From assembly GCA_026008535.1 (NCBI GenBank), contig BRKX01000019.1, positions 31,128,977 to 31,192,976 on the forward strand: DNA of 64,000 bases, given 5' to 3'. The DNA comes from Perilla frutescens (taxonomy: Eukaryota; Streptophyta; Magnoliopsida; Lamiales; Lamiaceae). The position numbers and the translations under genes were made by a program. Below the pieces are notes generated by a model that saw only the letters and a program-made list of their open reading frames with translations, ran no database searches and was not told where the DNA came from. Shown here one piece after another: positions 33,632-46,100 of this stretch (positions are counted from its first letter, which is position 1; each line of letters begins with the position of its first letter).

Positions 33632-33884
33632 GGAATAGGTTCAAATGAGTACTAGTTATTCATGTGAGAACTAGTAACCATGTTTATTTAGTACAATTTT
33701 ATAGCTTATTTTATTGTATTTTAGTGCTAATTCTTTTTAAAAAAAATTATATATAGCTTATCTTTTTGTTTTTTAGTGCTAGTGTTAAAAGCACTAAAAC
33801 ACAACAAGATAAGCTAAAAATTCATATTAAATAAGCATGGTTCTTAGTTCTCACACGAATAAGTAGTACTCATTATAAACAACT
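33632..33884. mobile_element. MITE family A, best-preserved member
   Basis: Left arm AATGAGTACTAGTTATTCAT, GTGAGAACTAGTAACCATG; right arm, reverse complement, AATGAGTACTACTTATTCGT, GTGAGAACTAAGAACCATG. Arms extend about 100 bp through AGCTTAT and TTTTAGTGCTA blocks. Located about 1.2 kb upstream of the bHLH promoter. Confidence 0.7.
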
Positions 33885-34194
33885 CACATATATATATATA
33901 TGTATGTATGTATGTATATATTGAGAAACTAAAAACTGCGAATGAAAAAAAAAGACATTGAAAAATATAAATAGATAAAAATGTATAAATATGCAAAATT
34001 TAGGGCAAAACAAATATCAATTGAGTAATATTAAATCATCAAAGTTTGAAAAAATTAATAAATTAATTTTGATAAATAAATAAAATTGTTATATATGAAG
34101 TTCACGACAAATTTAAATAATAAAAAAATGAATTTATAATAAGAAAATAAAAGAATTATGAAAAACATAAAGTTATACTAATAATTTTTTATAT

Positions 34195-34472
34195 TTTAAT
34201 TTTAGGAGAATTATCAATTCAAGACTTAAAAGATTGATGAAAACTATATATCAATCTAGGACACAAAGATGAAAACTATCAATTTAGGATTTGAAAGATG
34301 AAAATTGTTAATCTAATTAAGATCTCAAAAATCATGTTTTTTTTATTTATTTTTACTTTTTAAAATAGTTTTTCATAATTTTTGTTACTATATTTAATTA
34401 GAAATCAAAATTCATGATTTTTAAGGTCCCATCTTGAGAATTTTCATCGTCCTAAATTAACAATTCTCTTTA
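34195..34472. mobile_element. MITE family B, second member
   Basis: Contains three imperfect copies of a unit like GATGAAAACTATCAATTTAG plus ATTTGAAA/ACACAAA, then AAGATCTCAAAAATCATG, and the mirrored ATTCATGATTTTTAAGGTC on the right. Same family as 30,120-30,490; about 370 bp upstream of the bHLH promoter. Confidence 0.6.
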
Positions 34473-34846
34473 ATTATATTAATACATACCACGTATATAT
34501 TCTTTAATTAATATTCTTAAACCATCGTACAAAGATTTGGGTAAGTGTAATACAGCTTCTGCCAAAAAAAAATATGTAATACGGCAGAGTATTAGATGTG
34601 AGCTGAGGTGATGTCGGTATTGCCCTAAAATTTAATTATAACAAAGTAGGTCTAATACATATATATTTCTTCTATTTGCAGCTTCAAATTTTATGCTCAA
34701 AAAAATTTATTATCCAAAGCCTCCTTTAATTTACACACAACAATTTAATTAATGATGCAATTGGACCACAGCAACTGATTGAAGGGAGAATACAGAGACG
34801 AGACTCTCTCTCGGCTGGTTCCACTTGATATGATGGCCCAATACAA

Positions 34847-34855
34847 TATATAAAG
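34847..34855 (+). promoter_or_regulatory. Candidate TATA box of the bHLH gene
   Basis: TATATAAAG, about 590 bp upstream of the start codon. Downstream are a G10 run (34,869-34,878), an (AG)n tract (34,889-34,914) and further GA-rich tracts up to 35,360, typical of plant 5' leaders. GA repeats are also binding sites of BBR/BPC factors. Confidence 0.45.
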
Positions 34856-34888
34856 ACTGCCAACATGTGGGGGGGGGGAGAGAAATTT

Positions 34889-34914
<26 letters not shown>
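34889..34914 (+). repeat. (AG)n tract in the bHLH 5' leader
   Basis: Thirteen AG units; a second GA tract lies at 35,336-35,360 just before the first exon's coding part. Confidence 0.9.
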
Positions 34915-34919
<5 letters not shown>

Positions 34920-35443
34920 GGCAGCTATCATTTCTTTGTACAGACTCTCGTTAAAAACCTTGGGATTGAATTGAAGGAAGGGGAGCTTCATGATGGCATA
35001 GTGTAAGCATATATATTATATCATCCTGCAATTGTTAGAGAGAGAAAGAGATCGAAAGAGATGATTATAGTAGTATTTGTTTTTACCGTGTAAAGATTGC
35101 AGAAAGCTTTGACTGAAAAGAAAAATAAGAAATTAGGAGAGAGAGAGAGAGGGTGGTGGTTTTTTGAGGTCTCTGATATAAGGGTTTATTCATTCGTTGT
35201 TTGATTCATGCTTTCTTTTCAAGGCTGCTTTATGATAAGACATTGAAAGAGTAAAGAGAGGACTATGAAAAAGGTGCTAAAAGCAAAGGGAGAGGTATAT
35301 GGCTGTCACCTGAGCTAGCTAACTACTGTTTCCTTGAGAGAGAGAGAGAGAGAGAGAGAGTACTAGTGCTTTGTTAGCTAAAATCTTTTTAAAATTATTA
35401 ATCTTGGGATTTTCAAGTGTTTTTAAAAAATTATCACCTCATT

Positions 35444-35592
35444 ATGGAGTCTGCAGCAAACAGCCATCATCACCATCATCAGCTCCAAGATCAACTTGTT
35501 GGCTCTTCTGCTTCTTCTTTAGCTACTACCCCTTCTTGCTATGGACTAGCTTTCTCTACTACTCATGCTTGGCCTCCTACAAATTCCTTCTT

Positions 35593-35635
<43 letters not shown>

Positions 35636-38600
35636 CCATTAATCCAGAGTTGCTTTAGATAAAATTATTTTGTGAAGATGCATGATTTGGCTACTTGCAA
35701 ACTAATTATGACCTACTATATACTTCCTTTATGATTTGATACCTCTTTCCTTTTCTTTTACAAATAATCCTCGGTGATTTGATGTTCGATCTCCAATTAT
35801 AAGCTACTTCAAATATCTTTCTTTCTGTTGTTATGTTCATGCTTCCAACTATTTTTTTTTTTTAATTTGTACAATCTCCACCACCATGCCAATATATATG
35901 TACTACAGATTCATGAATTCAAACCTAGGGTTTCAAATCTTCTTCACATACACATGCTTGTATATATATATACTTTTTATATTTACTTTTTTCGACAGGA
36001 ACTCTAACTATTTGAGCTCATATCCAAGTGAAACAAAGCAGCAAGAAAATACTACAGTTTGTTCACAGACATACAGCTCATCCATGGCTCCAGACTTAGG
36101 CTTCAATTGGTCTAATAATAATAATGCTACAAATAATGATGATTGCGACCAAGATTTGCAACATCAATCTAGGATTAAGGAAGAACTGGCCAACCATTAT
36201 TATCGCAATTATTCAGAGATACTAAGCAGCAGTCCACAATCCACCACAGATGAATTAAACGAGCAGGCTCATCATGATCTGCAAGCTGCTTCAAACGACG
36301 TCGCGACGACAAAGTTCTTGCTCAAGTCCTTCTCCTACGGGAATCTCATGAACAAGATTCAGCTCTCGCCTGCACCTAATGATTTCTACTCTAATACAAG
36401 AGGGTTTGGCCAGATTTTCCCCGGTTTGAATCAGACGGCTGTGACGAATCCGGCATCTTTGGATATGAATTTGGAGGCGTTGGATCTTCTTGCTTCGTCA
36501 AGATTTAGTGGGAATTTTGTCACCTCTCCTTCGCAGAATCAAATTGGGATCTTCAGAGATGGATTAATTTCTAATTATGGTTTTGATCATATGCAACAAT
36601 CTCATCAGAATATTAATCCATTTTATGCCTCTAATAAGGTTCGTATTCATTGTTTCATTCATGTATGCATTTTATTTTCAATTTAATGAGATTTGATATA
36701 ATGTTGGTTGAAATTTCATTTCATTCATTTGTTGCATGTGTTTGTTTTAATTAAACGCATATATATAAAGATATATATATATGTATATATATAGTACTTT
36801 GTGAGTAAATACTAAATAGACTCAATCATCACTTTAGAAATATCAGAAATAGTACTGTTTAATTTTCTGTGGTAATTAATTAATTAAAGAAGCACAGCTA
36901 CAGCTAGCTAGCCTGAATTACAAATTGATTAATTTTATGTTATTTTATTTTTTATACACATATAACCTTTTTGAAGGGAGAAATAGGAAAGCTAGGAGTC
37001 TTTTTTATTCTTTTTTTAGCTGCTTTGTAATTTTTTTTTCCTTTATGTGATATTTGTTATCTTTTCCTTTCCTTTATATGAAAGAGGGTCTTCTCTTTTC
37101 TCCATTCAAAGGCATACTTCAGCTTTTTGCATTATATATGTGCAACTTTAAATTTTTTCAGAAAAATTGAATCTTTTCTCAGTGATAGATTTTGACAAGA
37201 GGGCCATGCATTATCATTATTTTGTTGAACTACTTTACTCTTTTTTGAAATTTGAAAGGTGTCATCAGCCTCAAGCAATGCAGTAGTTGAAGCTAAACGC
37301 AACAGCAGCAAAATGGAGCCAAAGTCGCTAATTCAAAATACGCCAAAGAAATCGCGGTTAGAAGCGCGCTCTTCTTGCCCTCCCTTTAAGGTATTGTTGG
37401 CCCATTTGTCGTTCGTGCAGTTATTTGATTAGAAAATTATTCGCATTTGTAAATATTATAAACATTTATTGACAAATTCAGGTGAGGAAAGAGAAATTGG
37501 GAGATAGAATTGCAGCACTTCAACAGTTAGTAGCACCTTTTGGCAAGGTAATATATTTGTGTAAATTTTTGTTTTCATCTTATTCATGCATATATATATA
37601 TATATATATATACCTACCTACAACAATGAACTAATTAACCCCAGTTTGATCTTATTAGCACTAATATTTGTTAATGGCCATTATATATAGACTATAACTT
37701 TTTACAAAATCAACTTGGGTGATCAATAATTAGGGTTTCTTAGTAAGATCATGAAAAAAAGTATATATATATATATATATAAACTAATCGTTTACCATTT
37801 ATATATCATATATACTATATAATGAAATGCATGTGACATTACACCAATTGATAAGCAATATTTCTGCATAAAGGTTGAAGTGATGTATATATATAAATGG
37901 GCTCAAAAAGTTGTATATAATTAAAGGAGAAACACAGTTAAAGAATGAAGAGCAGTAGTCAAAAGTTTCATGCTTAGAATCTCAATAAAAGAGGAAATAT
38001 GTGTGTGTGTGTATTCTCTTCACTGCAGCAGTTAAATTTTATTTAATTTTGTATATATAGACTAGAGTATAGTGAAAAAAAAAGGTTAATAATATTTGAA
38101 TTGTGACATGTGGGGGGTTGGAGAATATTGCAGACAGACACAGCATCGGTACTAATGGAGGCCATTGGATACATCAAATTCTTACAGAGCCAAGTAGAGG
38201 TATAGTACTACAGCTGACACATATTCAAACAAACATTCTTCTTGGTACTTGTTCCTTCATCTATTAAATATTTTCCACATATATATACACACACACACAC
38301 ACACATACATACATACAAATATATATAGAAACACACACATATAACTACTATATATGAGTTGAGACAAATTTCCTTCAAATATCGAGTTTGCTAGAATGAA
38401 TATGGTGAATGATTGAGGGTTCAGAATTCTCTAAATTGTGACATCTTTATTGTATCTGAGAATAGTGCATGTATTGATCACTAAGGTCCATCTAGCTAGC
38501 AATTTTTTAAGAATTATGTTTTGTTAATTAAGAAATTTGCTAGTTTGGCCTCGCAAACAATTTAAAACTTGCATATTAGTTGGCGTGTATACTTGTTGCA

Positions 38601-40362
38601 CTTTGAAATGCCTCATATATATTATATTAAAAAACTTGGGTGAGATTATTTTATGGATAGAAATCCGTAAAATGGGTTAAGATTCGGATCCAAATCTATA
38701 CCTAATGCCTAATGGTATTGTACTTCTGTTGGTGTTGGTGTTTGAGTTTGGATCTCCACTCATCTTAGAGATTTTAACCCGTGGAAACGGTCTCTCACAT
38801 GACTACCTCATATTATATTTATTATTTGTATGTGAGGGTTGAGATTTCAATTATTTGTTAATTTTCCATAAACAAGCTAGATTATTAATTACGTGTGCTA
38901 TATATTATTAAACATTTGCCAAATTTCAATAGTCTTTATATCAAGATTACTGTTCTCTTTTTCTTGTCGGGATGGAAGGGTCAACTACATTTCTTTCGAT
39001 TTTTAATTGTGTATTAATTAATGTGTCGATGTTACTTTAAGTGTATATATAAGTATAGATACATATATATATATCTAAGTGCATTATGAAAAATACGTTT
39101 ATACTTAGGGAAATATTATATATGCTAATCAACATATATGAACACAAGAAATCGCCAATTTTTAGATTTGCTATTCTGCAGTACTTACACTGTGTTAATG
39201 TTTCATTTTTACTATTTTTTCAATTACATATTTATACTTTTTATGACAAACATATGAGTGTTGGTGAAATATAAGATTTTATTTTGAAAAGATATAACCA
39301 AAGATCTAATCATACCATTATTCTTTAATTATTTTATTTTATTTTATTTTTCTTCTATGCAGACTTTAAGTGTCCCCTACATGAAGGCGTCACGAAACAA
39401 GCCCAATCGAGTAACGAAAGGGGTAAGAACAATATTTTAGTATTTTATAATTTCTTCGTTTTTGAGAAAACTAGTATTTATCATAAAATATATGTATTAT
39501 ACTCGTGGTATCCTCCAGTAGAATTGAGGGATATCATTACAGATGTTAATCCAACCCGAATCGATAATTTGCTACAAATAGTCCAGAAAAAAAAAATAGA
39601 GTCAAAAAAATCTAAGACGACAGGATTCCAGTTTAGATTGGACCGAATTGAACAACCTGATGGACTAGCATGAAATTAAATGGACCGACCTAAATTAAAT
39701 AGCATGATTTTCTATTCTTTATCATGATAATTTTGTTAAATATTAAAAGTTTCATATTTGATACAGTTTAATTTATGCACTAAAAATATCATTGTTGGAA
39801 ATTAAATAATATGTTCAATAAATTGGTGGTAAGCTGTGTTAATTTGTTTAAATGAGAAGTTTAGGCTGGCATCCATTGAAAAAGTTATACATATTGAAGA
39901 TTTTTTCGAAAAAATATGGCAAAAAATTTCCAACCAAAAAAATTAAAGTTTGAATTGGCCCGATCGAATAGCTCGAGAGCCCAATTGGACTGACCTAAAA
40001 TTGAGCGGATAGGTCTATAATTGAAATCAGTACTACTCTGAATGAAAGCTTATTTTTCGATATGTTTTTTTTTTCTTTTCAACTAAAGTTCTTTTACTCA
40101 TTATAGGAATTAATTACCAACTAATAAGATCTGAAATATTATGCAATGATCTAAAACAATATTACTTCGAGTTTGATATAATGATTTATGATCATCATAT
40201 ATATACATATTACAGGGTCTAGCTGAGAACGAAAATGAAGAGCAAAAGCGTGACCTGAAAAGCCGAGGGTTGTGTTTGGTTCCATTGTCGTGCTTGTCAT
40301 ACATAGCCGACGGTGGCGGCGCAGCCGTTTGGCCGCCGCCTCACTTTGGTGGCGCCACCTAG
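35444..40362 (+). CDS. bHLH110: bHLH110-like transcription factor
   Basis: Nuclear transcription factor of the atypical bHLH group that includes Arabidopsis bHLH110. Exons (coding): 35,444-35,592; 35,999-36,638; 37,259-37,390; 37,482-37,547; 38,134-38,199; 39,363-39,422; 40,216-40,362. All introns are GT-AG and every junction keeps frame, giving 419 residues and a TAG stop. The N-terminus has His5 (residues 8-12) and HQLQDQLVGSS-type family sequence; the middle is Asn/Ser/Gln-rich with EIL and GFGQIFP motifs. The domain spans about residues 295-352: KKSRLEARSSCPPFK, VRKEKLGDRIAALQQLV, PFGKTDTASVLMEAIGYIKF, LQSQVETLSVPYM. The basic region lacks the His5-Glu9 pair of E-box binders (Val and Lys there; Arg13 kept). 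The C-terminus has DLKSRGLCLVPLSC and a Trp/Pro/Gly tail, as in the family. The ATG chosen is the first in frame and matches the family start. No disruption seen; the only clearly functional host gene here. Confidence 0.92.
35599..35632 (+). repeat. (CT)n tract at the start of bHLH intron 1
   Basis: Seventeen CT units beginning seven bases after the splice donor. Confidence 0.9.
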
Positions 40363-40819
40363 TGCATTGAATGTGTCCAAAAGAAGATCCTTGAATTTGT
40401 ATGATTTTGATGACTAAATTTAACTTAGCTTTGAGAGTGTCTCTATGCTTAATTTAATATATTATAATTAATGGAGCAAGCTTGGTCAGCCTACAAAAGG
40501 TGAAAGAAGAAAAGATTTTGGGATGGACCAAGTTTGATCCATTAGTAGTCCAGTGTGATTTAATTTCCTAGTCCAATGTTAATTACATTGTATGTGTAAT
40601 TAACCAATTCAATGATTATGTTTTAGCATAATTTCATTCATTCCCTGATAAATTGAAAAATGCCATCACTTTTCTTTTCCGAGTTGGAAAAAGGGAAATT
40701 GGGGGAAGTCGAATCGAATTCCCGTCGTTCACCTTAATTTATAAAGTTTAATTAGGAATATCATTAAACCAATGTTTGTGGTTATTATCACTTGATATTA
40801 AATCATATGCTATACACTT
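40363..40819 (+). other. bHLH 3' flank
   Basis: AT-rich; probable 3' UTR and downstream sequence. No canonical AATAAA was found close to the stop; AATATATTATAAT-like words near 40,456 could serve. Confidence 0.35.
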
Positions 40820-41035
40820 TGTGTAAAATGAACACGTTTCCTTTTAACTGTGTTCAAAATGCACTCATATTTTGAACACGATTCGGGAGAAACACGTTCA
40901 TTTTGCACACTGTACATATAAAACATGTGCTAAATGAACACGTTTTCTCCCTTGAACACAATTCAAAGAAAAAACATGTTCATTTAGCACATGTTTCATA
41001 TGAACCGTGTGCAAAATGCACATGTTTTCCGGCTT
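40820..41035. repeat. Long hairpin downstream of the bHLH gene
   Basis: Inner arms 40,921-40,946 and 40,972-40,997 match at 25 of 26 positions around a 25-base loop (arm: AAACATGTGCTAAATGAACA followed by YGTTTT). The pairing continues outward with mismatches (ACGTTCATTTTGCACAC at about 40,893 against GTGTGCAAAATGCACAT at about 41,009). The words GAACACG and TTCATTTTGCAC recur through the block. Could be a small MITE or an RNA-hairpin source. Confidence 0.75.
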
Positions 41036-41317
41036 CCTTTTAATTTTCAACATTTTTAGTATGGGTAAAAATTATTTCTGCAACTTATTTTGATTAGAAA
41101 AGAATTGATTAAATATTCTTGGTTAGAAAAGAATTTTTTTTTCTCATTTTGATTACTTTAACTTTCCTCCCATTTTTATGTGTGTTCTTTTTCTTGATTA
41201 GATTAGCTCATCCTATCATCAAATTCTTAATTATAGCTAGAAAACAATAATATTAATAGGAATTTAGTTGTAACCTTCTTTTATATTTGTATTTCAATTT
41301 TTTTATTTCTTAGATGA

Positions 41318-41465
41318 TGATGATGGTAACCCGTAAATGCTATCCGATAGTGCACACTAATTAAACTCCTCTCTTGTGCAAATCCCGTAAATCATACATG
41401 TAGAATTTAAACTTTAGATATTCAGTCTCAAACTAAACTACGCCACCATTAGATCATCACCAATT
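41318..41465 (-). mobile_element. Possible degenerate SINE
   Basis: Minus strand shows an A-box-like GGTGGCGTAGTTTAG and a B-box relic GTTTAAATTC in the relative order of the 21-kb SINE, with GTGCACTATCGGATAG and GGGTTACC body words similar to that element's GTGCGCACC region. Heavily C-to-T altered. Confidence 0.35.
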
Positions 41466-41642
41466 AGACACTTCAGTTCTTTTTATTATCATTTCAATAT
41501 ACTATAGGCGTAAATACCTTTTACTTTCTAAGTTTCTTGTATGGTATTTCGGTCCGAGTCAACTTTTGCTAGCAAAGTATCTTGATACAAAATAATGCAA
41601 GAACAAATATTTTACATTAATGGAGTCAATTTTCTGCAGCTT

Positions 41643-42150
41643 TGTGACGTCCCAAAATTTTATAAATAGAAAATGTTTCATTTATTCAATAATTGAGTTT
41701 AATACGGCGAAAATAACATTAAAATAAAATAATATTTATTTAGCTCGATCAACACTTTGTCTCCACGTTATCGCCCGAGTTTCCTCAACATGAAATAATA
41801 ATTAACTCTAAAGTGCTACTAACTCAGTGGATTAATTAATTTAATTATGAAAGTTATACAAATATATAATAGTAAGAGCATATAATAACATATCTCATCA
41901 TAAAATTAAACCCATAGACCAACATAGTATATACCCTATAGGTTTATCACAATAGTAGTCCAAAGCTCCATCTGACCCGTAGGCCCACGACATTTGCCCG
42001 ACGGCCCATATGACTCGTAGGCCCACTTGTACGCCGCTTATATAAGCGTAATAATGATAAGAGAGTTTCGTATATTCTCCGTGAGAATGCCTCCTTAACT
42101 TGAACTTGAAAGTGTAATGTTTTAAATATATCCACACATGCCACCTAGCA
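41643..42150 (+). mobile_element. LTR-like fragment
   Basis: Starts TGTGACGTCCCAAAATTTTA, an opening common to chromovirus LTRs, and runs through GC-richer sequence with repeated 'CGTAGGCCCAC' words (41,978 and 42,016). No matching CA end or target duplication found. Confidence 0.3.
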
Positions 42151-42222
42151 TAATATTAATAATAAATTAACATCATATATTTAAATAACTAAATGTTTCA
42201 AAATAGCATAGCTTTGGGAGGT

Positions 42223-42224
<2 letters not shown>

Positions 42225-42302
<78 letters not shown>
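42225..42302. repeat. (AT)n microsatellite, about 39 units
   Basis: Uninterrupted AT dinucleotides abutting the outer inverted-repeat element on its left. Confidence 0.9.
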
Positions 42303-42303
<1 letters not shown>

Positions 42304-43168
42304 GTGTACACTAGAACCGCTCCGCTGCCCACCGTGAATATAGATTAATATGCCCACCGCTTATGTGGCCATGCCACATGTGCAGAGAAATCAACTATTC
42401 AATCCATCTTATTTGATTTTTTACTGAATCCCTATTTTATGGAACTTTTGTAAAATAATTTTAAATTAATTAGGTTACAAATTCACGGCTCCTATATCTA
42501 TTATTTTGTTAAGATTTTTTGGTCCTATAAATGATCTATACAATTCTTTGTTATTTAATTATACAAAACTCAAAATCATCATTTTTTTTTCTTTTTTCTT
42601 ACCCCGAACTCAAAATTATCATTACTTATTAATTATTTAATTTTACTCAAACTAACTCAAAAATTAGTTTTATTAATAATTTTTCAATATAAATTTAACT
42701 AGACACGCATTTGTTATCCCAATTCATATCAGTATTTATTTGTTGAATATATATTGTTTGTATGAAATTCTTTGTTTATATGAAATTTAATTTAATTTCT
42801 ATGCATATAATAATAATTATTAAATGTATTGGCTACCAAAACTAATATTTGTTTATATTTAAAATTGAATAAATACATGATTATGCGAAACTCATTTGAT
42901 ACTTTTTCTAAAAGAAATCCTAACAAATATTTGATCTATAATTAAGGACAAAAATAAATAAATTATTTCTTGTTCTAAAAACACCAAAGGAGAAATGTAC
43001 GTCATCCTTATTTTTATATGAACAAATTTATTTATTTGATTTTTTATGTTAATGAAAATCGGATAACAAATGTGCCTAGTTGAAATTTATATTGATAAAT
43101 AATTAAAAATGTTTAATTTTTTTTGTATATATCAATGTGTTTAGTTGGTTTTTATATAACAATCTTAA

Positions 43169-46100
43169 TCTTAATATATATAAAAGTAAGAAGTTATACC
43201 TTTTATAGTAACTGTTATTTCCCGCCTAAAAGACATTTCCGTATTTGGAAATATAGAATTTATTTATTAATTAATTAATCAATTTTATTATATATATATA
43301 TATATATCATTATTAAATTTAACTGATTTAATAGCATTAATTTCCGCCAAATTAATCTCTCATTTTTATAAGGAGTACACACACACACACATATATATGT
43401 GCGTGTATAACTATGGATTTAACTATCATCTATATATCGTGATAAATATAATAATTGAATGTATAAATCTTTGTTAATTTGTTAATATAATATGGTAAAT
43501 CAATCCCCACGCATATTTACACAATAAAATGTAAACAATAACCACAATTTTCCTAACTCAAACATTTTAATACATAAATACTTTAATTAGATAAATTAAA
43601 AATATGTGTCAATACATATCTTTATCTTTATATATATTAAAGCAAAGTTTTATGTCTAAAATAGTAATCTTCCATTTTCCCACCCATTTAATTAGATAAA
43701 TTAAAAATATGTGCCAATATAAATTGACTAATAGAAATTGCATATGTGATTATAGAAAACTTTATTTTTTTTAGGAAAATGCATGTAAAAAAATCTTATA
43801 AATTTTTAAGGTAGTTGCCGAGGATTGTGTATGTAATTATTGGATTGCATGTGAGATTAAGATAATTAAGGTAGATATATAAGATTACGTAATTTACGTG
43901 TGTAGTTATTGTGTGTTAAATTAATTTGATATAAATTAATTAAAATTCGTGTGTCTATTAACCACATATATAAATGCATATATACATATACAAATATACT
44001 TAAATTAACATTACAAATTTAACACTTTATACTCTTTTATAAATAGTTGCATTCTAACAACTCTTGCATCCTGCAACACACTCAATTTCAAAGTCTTATG
44101 GTTATTTTTCTTTGTTCATTTTTGTATATATAATGAGTAGCTAACTTTTTTTTTCTATGTTGCAAGGCCGGTAGAGGAAAATCATGGTACAACTCCATCA
44201 AATTAAGACTTTTTAAGAAGACATATTAGAGAAGTGGTTGGATTTGCAGCTTACGAGAAATAGTCATCGGTACGTCTTCAGAAAGTTGGAAAAGATGTTG
44301 TGGATCAGAAGAAGATATTATAACTAATCTTATATTTATATATAAAATTCAAAATAGTCGATAATAGAGTACGTAATATATATGTATTGTTATAAGTTAG
44401 ATTTCTCTTCCCCTTCACATAAATTATATATTAAAATTATGATGTGAGTAATTGAGAGTTTACATGAATTTATGGGAGGTAATTGGATAACAATTGAAAT
44501 GAAATTTGGAATTTAGGGAGTATGCCTCAAATTACCAATTATTATTAGTTTAGAATTGGTAATGGTTACACGATATAATATTTTGTTTGTGTAAATTTTT
44601 CTTTTCTTTTCTTTTTACTATAGAGTTTGAAGCTTTTTTTTCCCCTTTTTTACCACAGAGTTTAAAGAAAGTTCAAGCATTCTACTCTTAGTATTTTTAT
44701 TTTATCTATTTTAGTTTATTGTGGTAGTGTTTTGATTATTTGGTTGTACTAATTTTTATTTAATTTATTTTAATTCATCTCCATTATAAATCGAATAATA
44801 AATTTGTGGATTTACTATTTATTTCGCTCATTTCCAACGGATCAAATTCGGCCATTCTATGTTGTATGTATGGGTTTTGACATTTTTAATATAGGTTCAT
44901 AGCTAGAATTATATTAATTACGTTGTAAATATTTTTTCTATTGTAATTAATACAATGAGAAGAGAATATCATTGTATACAATTATCCAATTTTTTGTGGT
45001 AATTAATACAATCATAAGAGAATATTATTGTATACAATTTTATCCGATGACTTTTCCATACCTGATACAATATTAAGGATTGATTTGTTTTGTAAATGCA
45101 TTATATCTATAGCCATTAAATTTAGAAAAAAATAAATTCCTTAACAATAAAATGAGTTCTTCCTTGAATTTTAGGTATGCTTTGTAATTAATTTATATTC
45201 ACTTTTTTGTTTATATGAATTAAATATTGGCTCGCCGTCATAATTAAAATAAAATTATGGAAGAAAATTATGAACATGTCACATAACATATTATTTTCTT
45301 TTCTTATTTTATGTATCGTTTCTGGAATATTTATTTACCCAATGGTGATTTACAAGTTATTAGTTAGTTTATAGTTTAGATTTATTTAAAAAATTATTAG
45401 GGAATTATTGTTTTTAAGTTATCATTTAGTTTAAATAATTCTTTTAGTTATTGATTATAATTTTACAAAATTAAATTAAATTTGAGATCTATCTAAAAAT
45501 CACACAAGTGTGACATTCATATATGTTTTGAATTGATGACTAATTGACAACTTGCACCCTGGAATTGCACATCTCTTAAACAATGCACCATAAAAAAAAA
45601 TGGCATTACAAGTTGCACCCTCAATTTTTTTAACATTTCCAAATATAAATATGGGTTAATTACTATAAAATACATAAACTTTGATAAGATTTGCAAATTA
45701 GACACAAATTTTAAAATTTTGCAATTAAAACACAAACTTACATTTTTTTGCAAAATAGACAAATTCAAAGCAAAATTTTAAAATCAATTGAATTTGATTG
45801 AAAGTCACAGAGCCACAAAAATTGTTCACCTTTCGATTTAGATGGCATTGCATTGGCTTTAATAAGTGAAAATGAATTATATGTCGCAAATTCTCATTTT
45901 TCCGTTGGTCGGAAAAAATTGAGTTTGTCTATTTTGAAAAAAAATGTAAGTTTGTGTTTTAATTGCAAAATTTTAAAGTTTGTGTCTAATTTGCAAATCT
46001 TGTCAAAGTTTATGTATTTTATAGTAATTAACCCTGTGAATATTGATGAAATCAATTAAAATAGTTTAACTAAAAAAGTTTGATTGCTTTCTCTCTCTTC

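Noticed and set aside
35371..35658. Alternative protein covering bHLH exon 1
   Set aside because: Out of frame with the bHLH start and driven by CT repeats that extend past the splice donor.
35886..35998. Upstream start for bHLH exon 2
   Set aside because: This part lies in intron 1; the acceptor at 35,997-35,998 and the phase with exon 1 explain the frame.
36639..36686. Extension of bHLH exon 2 to a stop at 36,684
   Set aside because: It reads through a good donor (AAG|GTTCG); splicing to exon 3 restores the conserved bHLH domain.
45517..46059. Two similar short proteins on opposite strands
   Set aside because: They are the same sequence read from the two arms of the 382-bp MITE.
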